Numbered from the stretch's first letter, positions 34,742-45,800 are shown. The stretch: DNA of 64,000 nucleotides from Bacteroidota bacterium (GCA_947450025.1 CANFTW010000005.1:1-64000), one strand, 5' to 3'. Program-made: numbers and translations. The notes: generated by a model not told the origin, from the sequence alone.

Positions 34742-35251
34742 ATGACTATAGAATTTAAAGAAGAACAAAATTTCAGAAAATGGTGGCATTTTGTTATTGC
34801 TGGATTTCCTGTAATTATTGTTAGTATGATGTTTTTCTTAGTTCAATTAGATTTTGTGCATACAAAAAACAATCAAAAAGAACCCATATTTTTCCTAATG
34901 CTAATTTTATTTATGATTCTAATTTTTGTTTGGTTCTTATTTCTAAGACTAGAGACTACCATCAACGAAAAAGGTATTATTGTTAACTACCGAGGTATTC
35001 CTTTTTGCAAAAGAAAGATTACATGGGGAGAAATATCTTCAATTTCTGTCATTAAGTATTCTCCATTAACTGATTACGGAGGCTGGGGCGCTAGGTATAG
35101 CTTGTCCGGAAACGGCTGGTGTTATAATGTATCTGGAGAATATGGCATTAAATTATTTTCCACTGATAACAAACCATTTTTAATAGGCACTCAAAAAAAA
35201 GAGGCAGCTCTAGAAATCATCAATCATTACTTTAATAAACAAATTGCATAA
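34742..35251 (+). CDS. Small two-helix membrane protein with a PH-like C-terminal domain
   Basis: A 169-residue protein I cannot name. Two hydrophobic helices (about 15-35 and 48-68) form a hairpin in the membrane. The C-terminal 95 residues are beta-rich (TTINEKGIIVNYRGIPF, ITWGEISSISVI, GIKLFSTDNKPFLIGTQ, ending in a helix AALEIINHYF), which is the look of a bacterial pleckstrin-homology-like fold. It is flanked by prmA 11 nt upstream and overlaps the next ATG by one base (TAATG), so it is translationally coupled to the GlcD-like gene. Confidence 0.65.
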   Translation: MTIEFKEEQNFRKWWHFVIAGFPVIIVSMMFFLVQLDFVHTKNNQKEPIFFLMLILFMILIFVWFLFLRLETTINEKGIIVNYRGIPFCKRKITWGEISSISVIKYSPLTDYGGWGARYSLSGNGWCYNVSGEYGIKLFSTDNKPFLIGTQKKEAALEIINHYFNKQIA

Positions 35252-36654
35252 TGTCATACACACAAATCAACGTCAATATCATTGAACAATTAAAACAAAT
35301 AATTGATTCGCAAGATGTATTAACTGACCATGAAAATCTTGAAAAATACGGGCAAGATGAAACGGAAGATTTTATATTTAAACCTGAAGTAGTTGTTAAA
35401 CCTAAAAGTGTTCATGAAATTTCAGAAATAATGAAATTAGCAAACGCTTATAAAATACCTGTTACTGCTCGTGGCTCAGGAACTGGATTAAGCGGTGGCG
35501 CCTTACCTATTCATGGTGGGATTATTATTAGCATGGAACGGTTTAATCATATTTTAAATATTGATGAACGAAATTTACAAGCTACAGTTGAACCAGGTGT
35601 GATTAATTATATTTTTCAAGAAGAAGTAAAAAAAGTAGGATTATTTTATCCTCCTGATCCTGCAAGTTGGGGAAGTTGCTCTTTAGGCGGGAATGTTGCA
35701 CATAGCAGTGGTGGCCCGAAAGCAGTAAAATATGGTACAACAAGAGATTATGTTTTAAATATTGAAATGGTTTTGCCTAATGGTGATATTATTTGGACTG
35801 GCGCTAATACCTTAAAATATTCTACAGGATATAACCTTACGCATTTAATGGTTGGTAGTGAAGGCACCTTAGGGATTATCACTAAAATTGTTTTCAAATT
35901 AATTCCTTTACCAAAACACGACTTATTAATGCTCGTGCCATTTACATCAGCAGAAAAAGCCTGTGAAGCAGTTGGCGCTACTTTTAGAGCAGGTATCACG
36001 CCGAGTGCTATGGAATTCATGGAACGCGATGCGATAGATTGGAGTATCAAGTTTGCAGGAGAAGTAAACTTTACAATTAAACCAGAATGGAACGCTTTGT
36101 TATTGATAGAGGTTGATGGCAACAACATGGATGTATTATTTAATGACTGTGAAACTATTAGCAATATCATGGCAGAAAACGGTTGTGATGAAATTCTGAT
36201 GGCAGATAGTGCTGAACAAAAAGCAGCATTATGGAAAATACGTCGTAAAGTTGGCGAAGCTGTAAAAAGTAATTCAGTGTATAAAGAAGAAGATACTGTT
36301 GTGCCAAGAGCTGAATTACCAGTGCTTTTAAAAGGAGTCAAAGAAATTGGCAACAAATATGGATTCAAGAGCGTTTGTTATGGCCATGCCGGAGATGGCA
36401 ATTTACATGTTAATATAATTAAAGGAGATTTATCTGATGAAGTTTGGGAAACAGAATTACCAAAAGGAATTATAGAAATTTTTGAATTATGTAAAAAACT
36501 TGGTGGAACCATCAGTGGTGAACATGGAATTGGCTTAGTGCAAAAAGACTATCTATCCATTGTATTTCCTGAATACCAAATTGAACTAATGAGAAATATT
36601 AAAAAACTATTTGACCCAAATCTTATTTTAAATCCAGGAAAAATGGTCTTTTAA
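35251..36654 (+). CDS. FAD-binding 2-hydroxyacid oxidase/dehydrogenase (GlcD-like)
   Basis: A 467-residue FAD enzyme of the glycolate oxidase/D-lactate dehydrogenase group (FAD-linked oxidase, VAO fold). The N-terminal FAD domain has TARGSGTGLSGGA (about 75-87), GSCSLGGNVAHSSGGP and VGSEGTLGI. The C-terminal cap has CYGHAGDGNLHVN and ISGEHGIG with metal-ligand His residues. It probably oxidises D-lactate or glycolate and passes electrons to quinone or a partner; no GlcE/GlcF genes are adjacent. It is coupled to the upstream membrane protein. Confidence 0.9.
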   Translation: MSYTQINVNIIEQLKQIIDSQDVLTDHENLEKYGQDETEDFIFKPEVVVKPKSVHEISEIMKLANAYKIPVTARGSGTGLSGGALPIHGGIIISMERFNHILNIDERNLQATVEPGVINYIFQEEVKKVGLFYPPDPASWGSCSLGGNVAHSSGGPKAVKYGTTRDYVLNIEMVLPNGDIIWTGANTLKYSTGYNLTHLMVGSEGTLGIITKIVFKLIPLPKHDLLMLVPFTSAEKACEAVGATFRAGITPSAMEFMERDAIDWSIKFAGEVNFTIKPEWNALLLIEVDGNNMDVLFNDCETISNIMAENGCDEILMADSAEQKAALWKIRRKVGEAVKSNSVYKEEDTVVPRAELPVLLKGVKEIGNKYGFKSVCYGHAGDGNLHVNIIKGDLSDEVWETELPKGIIEIFELCKKLGGTISGEHGIGLVQKDYLSIVFPEYQIELMRNIKKLFDPNLILNPGKMVF

Positions 36655-36737
36655 AAAAATGAACAAAAAAAATTCGATTTAGATTTCAGCATTTTTTGTT
36701 TTTAGATTCAAAATATACGGTTTAGCCTCTTTTTATT

Positions 36738-36767
36738 TTGAAAGCCACTTCAAAATAAATATATTTG
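36738..36767 (+). promoter_or_regulatory. Promoter of the T9SS protein gene at 36791
   Basis: TTG (36738-36740), a 19-nt spacer and TATATTTG (36760-36767) form a full Bacteroidota promoter, 23 nt before the ATG at 36791. Confidence 0.75.
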
Positions 36768-36790
36768 AGATACAATTAAAACTTATGTAT

Positions 36791-37804
36791 ATGAAAAAAA
36801 TATTACTATCATCCTTTACTTTTTTAACCTTATTAGGTTCAGCTCAAACTCTTACTCAAGCTAACCATGCTCCTGCAGTGGGAAATCCAATTTATGCCAC
36901 TTATCAATGTGATTCAGCAGGTATTTCGCCTGGCGGATCTGGCGCTGGACAAAATTGGAACTATGCTATTACCGAACATCTTTCCGTTTTAAGTACCTAC
37001 ACAACGAGTGCTTCTTCAAACATTGCCTTTAACCCTGCTGATGTTTCAGTCAGTTCTGCTGCTAATAACACTGTATACTACAAATCATCTTCTAGTGTCT
37101 TAGATTATTATGGTGGCGATATTTCGATTGCAGCATTTGATCTTAACGTTAAATATACTTCGCCTGCTGTAGTTGCAATTTATCCTATGAGTTTAAACTC
37201 AACTACAACATCTGCCACTAGCGGCTCTGTCAATGTAATCTCACCTTTAGCAACATCGGGAACATTTAATGGCTCTTGCGTGGTAACGGCTGATGCAACT
37301 GGTACATTAACATTACCAGCTAAAACATTTACTAATGTTATTAGAGTTGTAACCTCTCAAACACTTTCAGCAAGTATTGCTGGTGGCGCTACTGTTAATT
37401 TACTAGTATATGACTATTATAGCACTGATGCTTCTAAGGCTCCTATTTTAACGATTAATACCTCTACTATCTCTTCATTAATTGGTGGAACAAGCACTCA
37501 AACTATTGTTTCTGTTCAAAAAAATTATGATGTGGTTGGATTAAACGAAGCACAAAAAACAAAAATTGAGTTAAGCGTTTTTCCAAATCCAGCAAGTCAT
37601 GTAATTAATTTCAATACTCATGGCACAGAAGCATTTAAAGTAACTGTTTTTGATATGACTGGTAAATTAGTTTCTGCTGAATTAATGGATATGGGTAAAG
37701 CAAAAATGAATACTTCCAATTTCACAAGTGGTGTATACACGTATTTAGTTTCTGACAAAAACAATCAAATACTAACCTCTGGTAAATTTAACATTAGTAA
37801 ATAA
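36791..37804 (+). CDS. T9SS-secreted protein of unknown function
   Basis: A 337-residue secreted protein with signal peptide MKKILLSSFTFLTLLGSAQ; an ATG two codons earlier (36785) is possible. The middle (about 20-250) is Ser/Thr/Ala-rich with beta-strand character and shows no domain I recognise. GAGQNWNY and TTSATSGSVN are typical of surface proteins in this phylum. The last 75 residues are a T9SS type A sorting domain (VFPNPASHVINF, DMTGKLV, FTSGVYTYLV, ending GKFNISK). It has its own promoter and a strong terminator that runs into the next gene. Confidence 0.8.
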   Translation: MKKILLSSFTFLTLLGSAQTLTQANHAPAVGNPIYATYQCDSAGISPGGSGAGQNWNYAITEHLSVLSTYTTSASSNIAFNPADVSVSSAANNTVYYKSSSSVLDYYGGDISIAAFDLNVKYTSPAVVAIYPMSLNSTTTSATSGSVNVISPLATSGTFNGSCVVTADATGTLTLPAKTFTNVIRVVTSQTLSASIAGGATVNLLVYDYYSTDASKAPILTINTSTISSLIGGTSTQTIVSVQKNYDVVGLNEAQKTKIELSVFPNPASHVINFNTHGTEAFKVTVFDMTGKLVSAELMDMGKAKMNTSNFTSGVYTYLVSDKNNQILTSGKFNISK

Positions 37805-37820
37805 GTTATTTTTCATATTA

Positions 37821-37862
37821 AACAAAGCCTTATCTTTACTTAAGATGAGGCTTTGTTTTTTT
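37821..37862 (+). terminator. Long terminator hairpin that contains the next gene's start codon
   Basis: A 16-bp stem (37821-37836 with 37842-37857, one G-U wobble) with a 5-nt loop is followed by a T tract to 37862. The ATG of the L,D-transpeptidase gene (37845) lies in the 3' arm. Confidence 0.85.
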
Positions 37863-39497
37863 ACACTAATTTTATTTATTCTTTTTTCTTCTTGTTCTAA
37901 TGGGACAAAAGAAGAAACTAAAATTGTAAAAGTAAATGCACCTCAAGATTTAAAAAAAGAAATTGACAACTTAATTTCAGTATATATTACAACTGATTCA
38001 ATCATCAGCATTGATTCGATTCCTTTAACATGCTATTCATATTTCAAAAAAACATATCAGCAACAACTACTATGGTTTAATCAATCAAATTTAAATTCAA
38101 AAGGTGATAGCTTATTAAAACTCATTCAAAATATAACCTATTATGGTTTAATTCCAAATCAATATCATTTACAAAAAATCACTACGCACCTAGATTCTAT
38201 CCATTCAAACAGAACGCTCATCAATGTTACCTCTTTAGTAAAAGCTGATTTATTACTTAGCGATGCCTATTATTTAATTGGCGCACATTTAAACAAAGGT
38301 CGTTTTTACAACGATAGTTTATTACTTCAAACTAATTTCAATAAACTTGATAAAGGATGGGATAGCATTTTAGTTAGCGGATACCAAAAGGCTAATTTGA
38401 AAGCTACCTTTGATTCATTAGAGCCAAAATTTTATGGCTACAAAATGCTAAAAAAAGAATTAGCAGTTATTCTTAACAACGGTAAATTATTTCAAATAGA
38501 TTCAATTCCCTTTATAAGTGAAAAAGATTCTATTATTAGAAATAAATTAATTATTCAAAATTTAATAATACAAGGATTGTATGACACCTTATCATCAGCT
38601 AATGATAGCATTAAATTAACAAAGGCTATTCTTAAACTTCAAAAAAAATGGTTTATCCAACCAGATGGGAAATTAGGAAAATATACCTCTCAAGCACTAT
38701 CCTATAACAGAGAAAAGATAATTAAACAAATATGCATGTCCATGGAAAGATGGAGATGGGAAATGACATTTCCTGAAAAATACATTTTTATTAATATCCC
38801 TGAATTTTGGTTAACTGTTTTTGAAAAAGACACTATTGTTTTACAATCAGCTATTGTTTGTGGGAAACCTGATCATCAAACCCCTATCTTAAAAAGCAAA
38901 ATTGACCATATGTTAATTTATCCATACTGGAATGTTCCAAGTAGTATTGCTACAAAAGAAATTTTACCAGCTGTGAAAAGAGATATTAATTACATTTCTA
39001 AAAAGAATTTTGAAGTATTAGGGGCTGGCAACAAAGTTTTAGACTACACTAAATTACCGTGGAAAAAATATACCAAAGATTACTTACCTGTTAGATTTAG
39101 ACAACGTATTGGCGAAGAAAATAGCTTAGGAATTGTCAAATTTAATTTTAATAACCCGTTTGGAGTTTATTTGCACGACACAAATTCGAAACGTTATTTT
39201 AAAACCAATAACCGATCACAAAGTCACGGCTGTATTCGTATAGAAAATTATTTAGACCTAGCCAATTTTTTAGTACGAGATGATAGTGTTCACTATACTC
39301 CAGATAGTCTTCGTCTGTATTTTTCTAAAACAGAACAACGTAAAATCAGATTAAAAAAAGCCATGCCTATTTTTACTCGATATTACACTGCAAAAGCAGA
39401 TAGTAATGGCTTAAAGTTATTTATAGACATCTATCAAAAAGATGAAGAGATGATGAATTTAATTTACAATAAAAATCTTTCAGTTATTGCACAATAG
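37845..39497 (+). CDS. YcbB-type L,D-transpeptidase lipoprotein
   Basis: A 550-residue murein L,D-transpeptidase that makes 3-3 cross-links or anchors proteins to peptidoglycan. The N-terminus is a lipoprotein signal with lipobox FSSCS (Cys17). A helical scaffold comes first, then a peptidoglycan-binding motif (LQKKWFIQPDGKLGKYTSQAL, about 267-288), then the YkuD catalytic domain with an upstream His in VYLHDTN and the catalytic SHGCIRIENY (His461, Cys463). The ATG at 37845 is needed for the signal peptide, yet it sits inside the terminator hairpin of the preceding gene. The 3' end overlaps the convergent DUF4249 gene by 14 nt. Confidence 0.9.
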   Translation: MRLCFFTLILFILFSSCSNGTKEETKIVKVNAPQDLKKEIDNLISVYITTDSIISIDSIPLTCYSYFKKTYQQQLLWFNQSNLNSKGDSLLKLIQNITYYGLIPNQYHLQKITTHLDSIHSNRTLINVTSLVKADLLLSDAYYLIGAHLNKGRFYNDSLLLQTNFNKLDKGWDSILVSGYQKANLKATFDSLEPKFYGYKMLKKELAVILNNGKLFQIDSIPFISEKDSIIRNKLIIQNLIIQGLYDTLSSANDSIKLTKAILKLQKKWFIQPDGKLGKYTSQALSYNREKIIKQICMSMERWRWEMTFPEKYIFINIPEFWLTVFEKDTIVLQSAIVCGKPDHQTPILKSKIDHMLIYPYWNVPSSIATKEILPAVKRDINYISKKNFEVLGAGNKVLDYTKLPWKKYTKDYLPVRFRQRIGEENSLGIVKFNFNNPFGVYLHDTNSKRYFKTNNRSQSHGCIRIENYLDLANFLVRDDSVHYTPDSLRLYFSKTEQRKIRLKKAMPIFTRYYTAKADSNGLKLFIDIYQKDEEMMNLIYNKNLSVIAQ

Positions 39498-40356
39498 TTT
39501 CTTTAAACCCAACTGCACTGATACAAAACCAACCCACCACTTTTACTTTATCATTAGTGGTGTTTTTTATATTTGTTTTGACGTTTTCAGGACTTGTTGC
39601 AAATAAACCCGAATTGGTTGTTTGAGTTTGTACTTGAGTTAAAAAATTAAATGTTTCTACATTAATTGAATGTATCTCCACTCTACAAACATCATACTTT
39701 AAAAATACTTCTCCAAAAGGTGTGATAGACTCTGCAATGGGAGGAATAAAAGGAAAACCATCAGCTCCATTACCATAAGCTCCATCAGCACAAATATTGA
39801 TATCTCCTCCTTTGTTAAAAAACACACCATTTCGGTATGATTTAATCCAATAATAATCCATCGTATCACCAGGAACATCAAAACCTAAAAAAGCTAATCG
39901 ATATCCTTCTTTGCCTCCAAATGGCCCTGCTTCTTGAAATTTAGAAATCAAACTATCCACCTTACTTGTTCTATTCATGCGTGTTGTAGTGGAAGTGAAA
40001 ACATTACCTTGATGTGTGACTGTTAATTGATATTGATGCCCTACTCTGCCTATTGTATCCGCAGATGTTAAATTAAATAAATAATTCCCATCATTATTAT
40101 CAACGAAATTATAGTCAATACCGGAAGTTAAATCCTTTACCTTTACAACTGCTCCTTTAACAGGCTCGTTTGGCTTTTGACTAAAATAATTATCTGAATA
40201 GGTTAATCTGATTTTTTGAGAAGCTCTCATATCATTAATAAAAGCGTCAATGGTAATCATTGGATCACCTTGGTCTAACTTTACTTGAATCACATCTTCA
40301 CAAGATGTTAATCCTATCAGTGCTATTAAAATAAAAAATAATTTAATCGTTTTCAT
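39484..40356 (-). CDS. DUF4249 outer-membrane lipoprotein (TonB-receptor partner)
   Basis: A 290-residue lipoprotein (signal MKTIKLFFILIALIGLTSC, Cys19) of the DUF4249 family: EDVIQVKLDQGDPMITIDAFI at the start and repeated beta-strand segments (GAVVKVKDLTSG, YQLTVTHQGNVFTSTT). DUF4249 genes almost always accompany a TonB-dependent receptor, as here, where the receptor gene is 5 nt upstream. By analogy with SusD-type proteins it may help capture the ligand, which is unknown. Confidence 0.87.
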   Translation of the reverse strand: MKTIKLFFILIALIGLTSCEDVIQVKLDQGDPMITIDAFINDMRASQKIRLTYSDNYFSQKPNEPVKGAVVKVKDLTSGIDYNFVDNNDGNYLFNLTSADTIGRVGHQYQLTVTHQGNVFTSTTTRMNRTSKVDSLISKFQEAGPFGGKEGYRLAFLGFDVPGDTMDYYWIKSYRNGVFFNKGGDINICADGAYGNGADGFPFIPPIAESITPFGEVFLKYDVCRVEIHSINVETFNFLTQVQTQTTNSGLFATSPENVKTNIKNTTNDKVKVVGWFCISAVGFKETIVQ

Positions 40357-40361
40357 ATATC

Positions 40362-42719
40362 TTAAAATTTGAAATTATAGGTAATCGCAGGAATGATGGT
40401 CCCAACTACTGAATATCTTACTGCTTCTGTATTAATAGGATAATCAGGGTTATTTCTGAAGTAAATAGAGAAAGCATTTCTTCTATTATATAAATTGTAA
40501 ACACTCAACACAATGGTTTGCTTATATCGTCTAATATCATTCTTTTTGAAATTATACGTAATGCCGATATCTGCTCTGTGATAAGGTGTATTGCGATAAT
40601 TATTTCTCTTATTATCAGTATTGTATGGAATCACATAACCTTGAACTTCTACTTTTGCAGTTGGAAAAGTAGCTGGTGTTCCTGTTTGATAAATAAAATT
40701 GGCAGAAAAACTAAATCGCTTATTTAAATCATAAATCATAACCACATTCACATTATGAGTTCTATCGTACTTTGATAAAAACCAATCGTTATTGCTGATA
40801 CCAATCACTTTACGTTCTGTTTTAGATAATGTATAACTTACCCAACCGTTTAATTTACCTTTTGCTTTTTTAATATATAATTCCAAACCATATGCTCTTC
40901 CTTTGCCTTGAATTAAATCAGCTTCTAAATATTTATTCAATAAAAGATTAGCATTGTCAACATAATCTAATTGATTTTGCAAATTCTTATAATAGACCTC
41001 TGCGGATGTCTCAAACATATTTTCTTTAAAATTTCTAAAGTAACCTAATGTCGCCTGATCAGAAATTAAAGGTTTTATATTATTAGTTACAGGGGTATAA
41101 ATATCTAAGGGAGTAGATGCTGCCGTATTCGAAACAATATGCAAATACTGTGACATTCTATTATATCCTAACTTAATAGAACTTTTATCATTAATCGTAT
41201 AATTAACTGCTAATCGAGGCTCTGGGACATTATAGGCTTTAATAGTCTTACCTGCAGAAATAGTTGTCTCACTATCTAAAGGTTTACTTTCATTAGGGAT
41301 GGTATCTCTATAAGTATATTTTGTTCCCTTACCCATATAATTAAAGAAAGACCATCTTATACCATATTGTAATGTAAAACGATTTGATAATTTTTGTTCA
41401 TTATCGATATACGCCGCGTACTCAACACCATATTGATTATTTAAGCTAATATTAGATTCACTCCCATTTTGAGCTGTAACAATGGCTGAGCCCGGTTTAA
41501 ATGTATATAAAATACCCTGAGCGCCGAAACGAATAGTGTTTTTACTATTGAGATAATAGGTGAAATCTGGCTTAACACTATAATTAATAATATTGGAAGT
41601 CCACTCAAATTTCTGACTTGTCCCATCAGCTTTAAAGCCTAATTCATATTTATAGTTGCTATAAAATGTGCTCATATTCATAAATAACTTACTATTATAA
41701 ATATGGTTCCATCTTAAGGTAGCAGTACTATTTCCCCAATTAAATTTAAATCCTGCTCCAAATACATCTCTTCCAAAATAACCACTTGCAAACACAGTGT
41801 TTTTATCATTAATTCTCCAATTAAACTTTGCTGTTAAATCATAGAAATAAAATTTAGCGTTTTTTAAATCAGGTTGTTTTTTTTCTAAAATAGGTTTTGC
41901 TAAAACATCAATATAACTTCTTCTAGCAGCAACAATAAACGAAGCTTTATCTTTTAATATTGGTGCTTCGATAGATAGACGACTAAATATAGTACCTAAG
42001 CCACCATTAACTTCCATTTTTTTACTATTGCCTTCTTTCATTCTAATATCTAAAACAGAAGAAGCTCTTCCACCATATTGAGCAGGAATACCGCCCTTAA
42101 TTAATTTAACATCTTTTACGGCATCTGGATTAAAAATCGAAAAGAATCCAAATAAATGTGATGAATTGTATACTGGAGCTTCATCCATCAACACTAAATT
42201 TTGATCAATATTTCCTCCACGTACATTAAAACCACTCGCGCCTTCTCCAACTGTGGTAACACCAGGTAATAACTGAATACTTTTGATAATATCAACTTCA
42301 CCAAGTAATGCAGGCATTTTTTGAATTTGTTTAATATCCAATTTAGCCACACTCATTTCCATACTCTTAATGTTTTTATCTTCTCTTTCGGAGGAAACTA
42401 CAACTTCTTCTAAATCTTTTCCTTCATCTCCCAACTCAATGCTTAAGGTTTGATTGGCAATTAAATTAATTGGCTTTAAGATTGATTTATAACCCACAAA
42501 TGAAAACACAACGGTATCTTGACCTTTAGGTAAGGTTAAAGAATAAAAACCATACTCGTTGGTACTCGTGGCAATTTGTGAATTTTTTTTGTGAACCGTC
42601 ACTCCAATCAAAGCCTCTCCGTTTTTAGAATCTTTGATGTAGCCACTGATTGTGAATTTATCTTGAGCAGAAAGCATATTAACTGCACAGACAAACCATA
42701 CTAAAACTAATTTTTTCAT
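40362..42719 (-). CDS. TonB-dependent outer-membrane receptor with carboxypeptidase-like N-domain
   Basis: A 785-residue active-transport receptor. After the signal peptide (MKKLVLVWFVCAVNMLSAQ) comes a CarboxypepD_reg-like domain (about 23-105, ISGYIKDSKNGEALIGVTV), a plug domain (about 115-225, LLPGVTTVGEGASGFNVRGG, GGIPAQYGGRASSVLDI) and a long beta-barrel ending in ITYNFKF with the terminal Phe needed for outer-membrane insertion. I start at the ATG at 42719, which gives the signal peptide. A full promoter lies 21 nt upstream. It forms an operon with the DUF4249 lipoprotein. The substrate cannot be told; siderophores, peptides and glycans are all possible. Confidence 0.92.
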   Translation of the reverse strand: MKKLVLVWFVCAVNMLSAQDKFTISGYIKDSKNGEALIGVTVHKKNSQIATSTNEYGFYSLTLPKGQDTVVFSFVGYKSILKPINLIANQTLSIELGDEGKDLEEVVVSSEREDKNIKSMEMSVAKLDIKQIQKMPALLGEVDIIKSIQLLPGVTTVGEGASGFNVRGGNIDQNLVLMDEAPVYNSSHLFGFFSIFNPDAVKDVKLIKGGIPAQYGGRASSVLDIRMKEGNSKKMEVNGGLGTIFSRLSIEAPILKDKASFIVAARRSYIDVLAKPILEKKQPDLKNAKFYFYDLTAKFNWRINDKNTVFASGYFGRDVFGAGFKFNWGNSTATLRWNHIYNSKLFMNMSTFYSNYKYELGFKADGTSQKFEWTSNIINYSVKPDFTYYLNSKNTIRFGAQGILYTFKPGSAIVTAQNGSESNISLNNQYGVEYAAYIDNEQKLSNRFTLQYGIRWSFFNYMGKGTKYTYRDTIPNESKPLDSETTISAGKTIKAYNVPEPRLAVNYTINDKSSIKLGYNRMSQYLHIVSNTAASTPLDIYTPVTNNIKPLISDQATLGYFRNFKENMFETSAEVYYKNLQNQLDYVDNANLLLNKYLEADLIQGKGRAYGLELYIKKAKGKLNGWVSYTLSKTERKVIGISNNDWFLSKYDRTHNVNVVMIYDLNKRFSFSANFIYQTGTPATFPTAKVEVQGYVIPYNTDNKRNNYRNTPYHRADIGITYNFKKNDIRRYKQTIVLSVYNLYNRRNAFSIYFRNNPDYPINTEAVRYSVVGTIIPAITYNFKF

Positions 42720-42740
42720 ATAATATTTGATAATCGGGTG

Positions 42741-42770
42741 CAAACTTAGGAAACTTTTTTATCAATTCAA
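42741..42770 (-). promoter_or_regulatory. Promoter of the TonB receptor-DUF4249 operon
   Basis: On the minus strand TTG (42770-42768), a 19-nt spacer and TAAGTTTG (42748-42741) precede the ATG by 21 nt. Confidence 0.7.
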
Positions 42771-42832
42771 GTTTCCTGAATGATTTTTTAACCACTTGTG
42801 TAACGCTTAACTTTATAAATTGTTGTGGAAAT

Positions 42833-45800
42833 TTAACTTAATATCTCTACTTCCTGCTCGTGAATGTATAATAATATTTTTTTGACCGAGGTGTAACCCA
42901 AACTTAACAATGCATATTCATAGTCCTGCATTTGGACATGGTATTTTTGAGCATTCTTTTTCCCTGTTTTATAGTCAATCACGACAGCTATATTATTTGA
43001 AACAACCACTCTATCTGGACGTAAAATGTCGCCTGTAGATGTCAAAATTTCCAATTCATTCTTTACATCAACGCCTTCTTCAAAGTAGCAAGAAATAGAG
43101 GGGTTTCTGAGTAATGATTTAATTTCTTGGGCCATCTTTTGAGATTCACCCTTTGTAATATCGCCTCTTAATATAGCTTGTTCAATCACATATTCAATAT
43201 CATCATATGTTTTTATTTTAGATAAAATATAATGTACTAAAATACCATATTCACGCGCTTTTAAAACTTCTTCATTTGAATTGTAAGAAGAAGCGCCTTT
43301 AATTTGAACCACATCATGATTTGGATTAAAGGATAAATTTTTTATTTGAAGTTGTTCTAATCCTAATTTAGCATGAGAAGTTTTGCGACTTTTAGCAAAT
43401 ATTCCCCACTCCAAAACTTGATTCACAGAATCATATAGGGACTGTGATTCGGCAAAAGCTTTTAACCAATGATGACAGGTTTTTAAACTCTTCTTTTTGG
43501 ATGGTGGTGAGATAATATGTAATCGATCAACTGCTCTTGTAAAATCAACATACAACATATTGATGCTATCCAAAGTTTGTTGTTGTCTTTCTTTATCTAC
43601 TAAAGGTTTATAAACTGTATCATTAGCAGCTTTACTAGTATTGATAAGCGCCACGGGTAAGTCAATATCATCTTCATTAATATCAACCCAAATAGATTGA
43701 GGCGTTTCAATATCCCAATTTAAATAGGGGGTTATGACTATCGGAAACTCTAATCCTTTAGAAGCATGAATGGTCATAATATTTACCGCATTGATGCCTT
43801 CGGGAATAATAACAGAAGCCTTATCTAAACGACGCTCCCACCAATCCAAGAACAAACTAATATTAGACGTATTACCTTGCAAGAACCCTAACACTTCATC
43901 CAAGAAAAAACGGACATATTGAGGATTACCCTCATTTAGTTTTAATGAATACACAATCTCCAAACAAGCGTCAAATAAATTAGAGGCACTCAGTTTTAAA
44001 ACATTAACCTTTAATTGGCACTCATTTAAAATGTCAAATAAAGTTTTTGTTTTAGAGGTATTTAATTCTCTTAAATAATTTATGCTTTGGAACTCACTAC
44101 AAATTTGTCTATCATGCAAATAATTAATGACTACTGAGGCAGAAACATAATCTTTTTGATTAGAAATGTATTTTAGAAATGCTAAAATTACGGTGACTTC
44201 TTTTGCATTATTCAACAATAATGAATCTGCAGAAACAACGGGTATACCTTGCTCTATTAAAAAATTAGCTATACTATTTCCGTGCCGGTTTTGACGAACA
44301 ATGATGCAAATATCGCTATACGAAAAATCATCTTCAATAGCCTTTTGTATATATTTTAAAATCAAGTTGGTATTTACAGTATCAGGATTGTCTTCTCCTA
44401 ATTCGGGAAAATCCATACTCACGTAACCACACTCATCAATTTTATGTTCTTGTTTTTGATTGAGATATATTTTTTTTAAATCGTCGTCTAAATTGGATTC
44501 AGACAAAAATTCGAACAAGGTGTTATTAAATTTTACAATTGTACTTTCACTTCTAAAATTTTTATCTAATACTTTCCCTTCAAAATTTCGTATTAATGAT
44601 TTCTCACGCTCAATGAGTAGGTCGTTTTTATCAGTGGCTTTTACATAAGGTAAATTCACAAATTGTTCTACATCGGCATTTCGCCAACGGTAGATTGATT
44701 GTTTGCCATCACCCACAATTAGATTCATATGGCCATTTCCTAAAGAATTATCAATTAAAGGCAACATATTTTGCCATTGCATCGAAGAGGTATCCTGAAA
44801 CTCATCCAATAAAAAATGTTTGTACTTATCGCCTAAACGTTCGAAAATGAAAGGCGTTGGCTCGTTATTAACAACTTCAGAAATACGTTCATTAAATTCA
44901 GAAATAAATAAAATATTTTCATCGTTTTTGTAATCGTTAGTAAGCTTGGCTAATTCATTGACCAAGCCCATGGCATAAATGTTTTTATAAATCAATCTAA
45001 ACACATTGTAGCGCTGTTCATTCTCTTGCAAATATGCTAATACCTCTTTTGCAATTTTTTCCAGTTCCACTTTAATACTATCAATGGCCAATTTTTCATC
45101 AGATGTTGCTTTACCACCATGCCATTTGTCATTTTCTAATGTCTTAATAACATTAGAGCCAAACAACTCACTTTGTGAAATTTCTTTTAAGTTTACTAGC
45201 TTAACGTAAAAGTTATAGATACCAGAACCTCCACTTGCAAAGGCGCTTGCTGTTAATTGCTTTTCTTCAATTAATTTCAAGGCTTTTTCGCCATGAGATA
45301 TTAAAAACGATTCATACGTTTTAATTCTCGTTTTTAATTGCTGTTTTATTTTGTCAAAATCAGCAATATCAAATTGATTGAGTTGATGAATTAAATCACC
45401 TACTCCTTCTTTATTAATTTCCTTTATAAAATCAATTAAAGTTTGCTCTGGATCCCAATTCTTATTGTCTTCAATTTGTGCTAATGAAAATTGAACTAAA
45501 TAATCCGTCATTAATTTATCCTTCCCTAAATTATTAATTAAGGTAGAAATCACTTTTTTAAATACCGTTTCCGAATCAGTTTCAATTTGAAAATTGATGG
45601 GTAATTTTAAATCTAAGGCAAAAGTTCTGATAATACGATGCGTAAAACTATCAATGGTTCCAATTGAAAAATCCGAATAATGATGCAAAATATCTGTCAA
45701 TACCACTTCGGCTCTTGTTTTTAAATCGTCTTTAGAAATAACCAGTTCCTTAGCAATTAAAGAACTCAGCATGTCGTTATTTTCTAAACAAATTTCTTTT

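Noticed and set aside
35748-36368. 206-residue minus-strand frame inside the GlcD-like gene
   Set aside because: The plus-strand gene has full family motifs across the whole region; the Ser/Ile-rich antisense frame has none.
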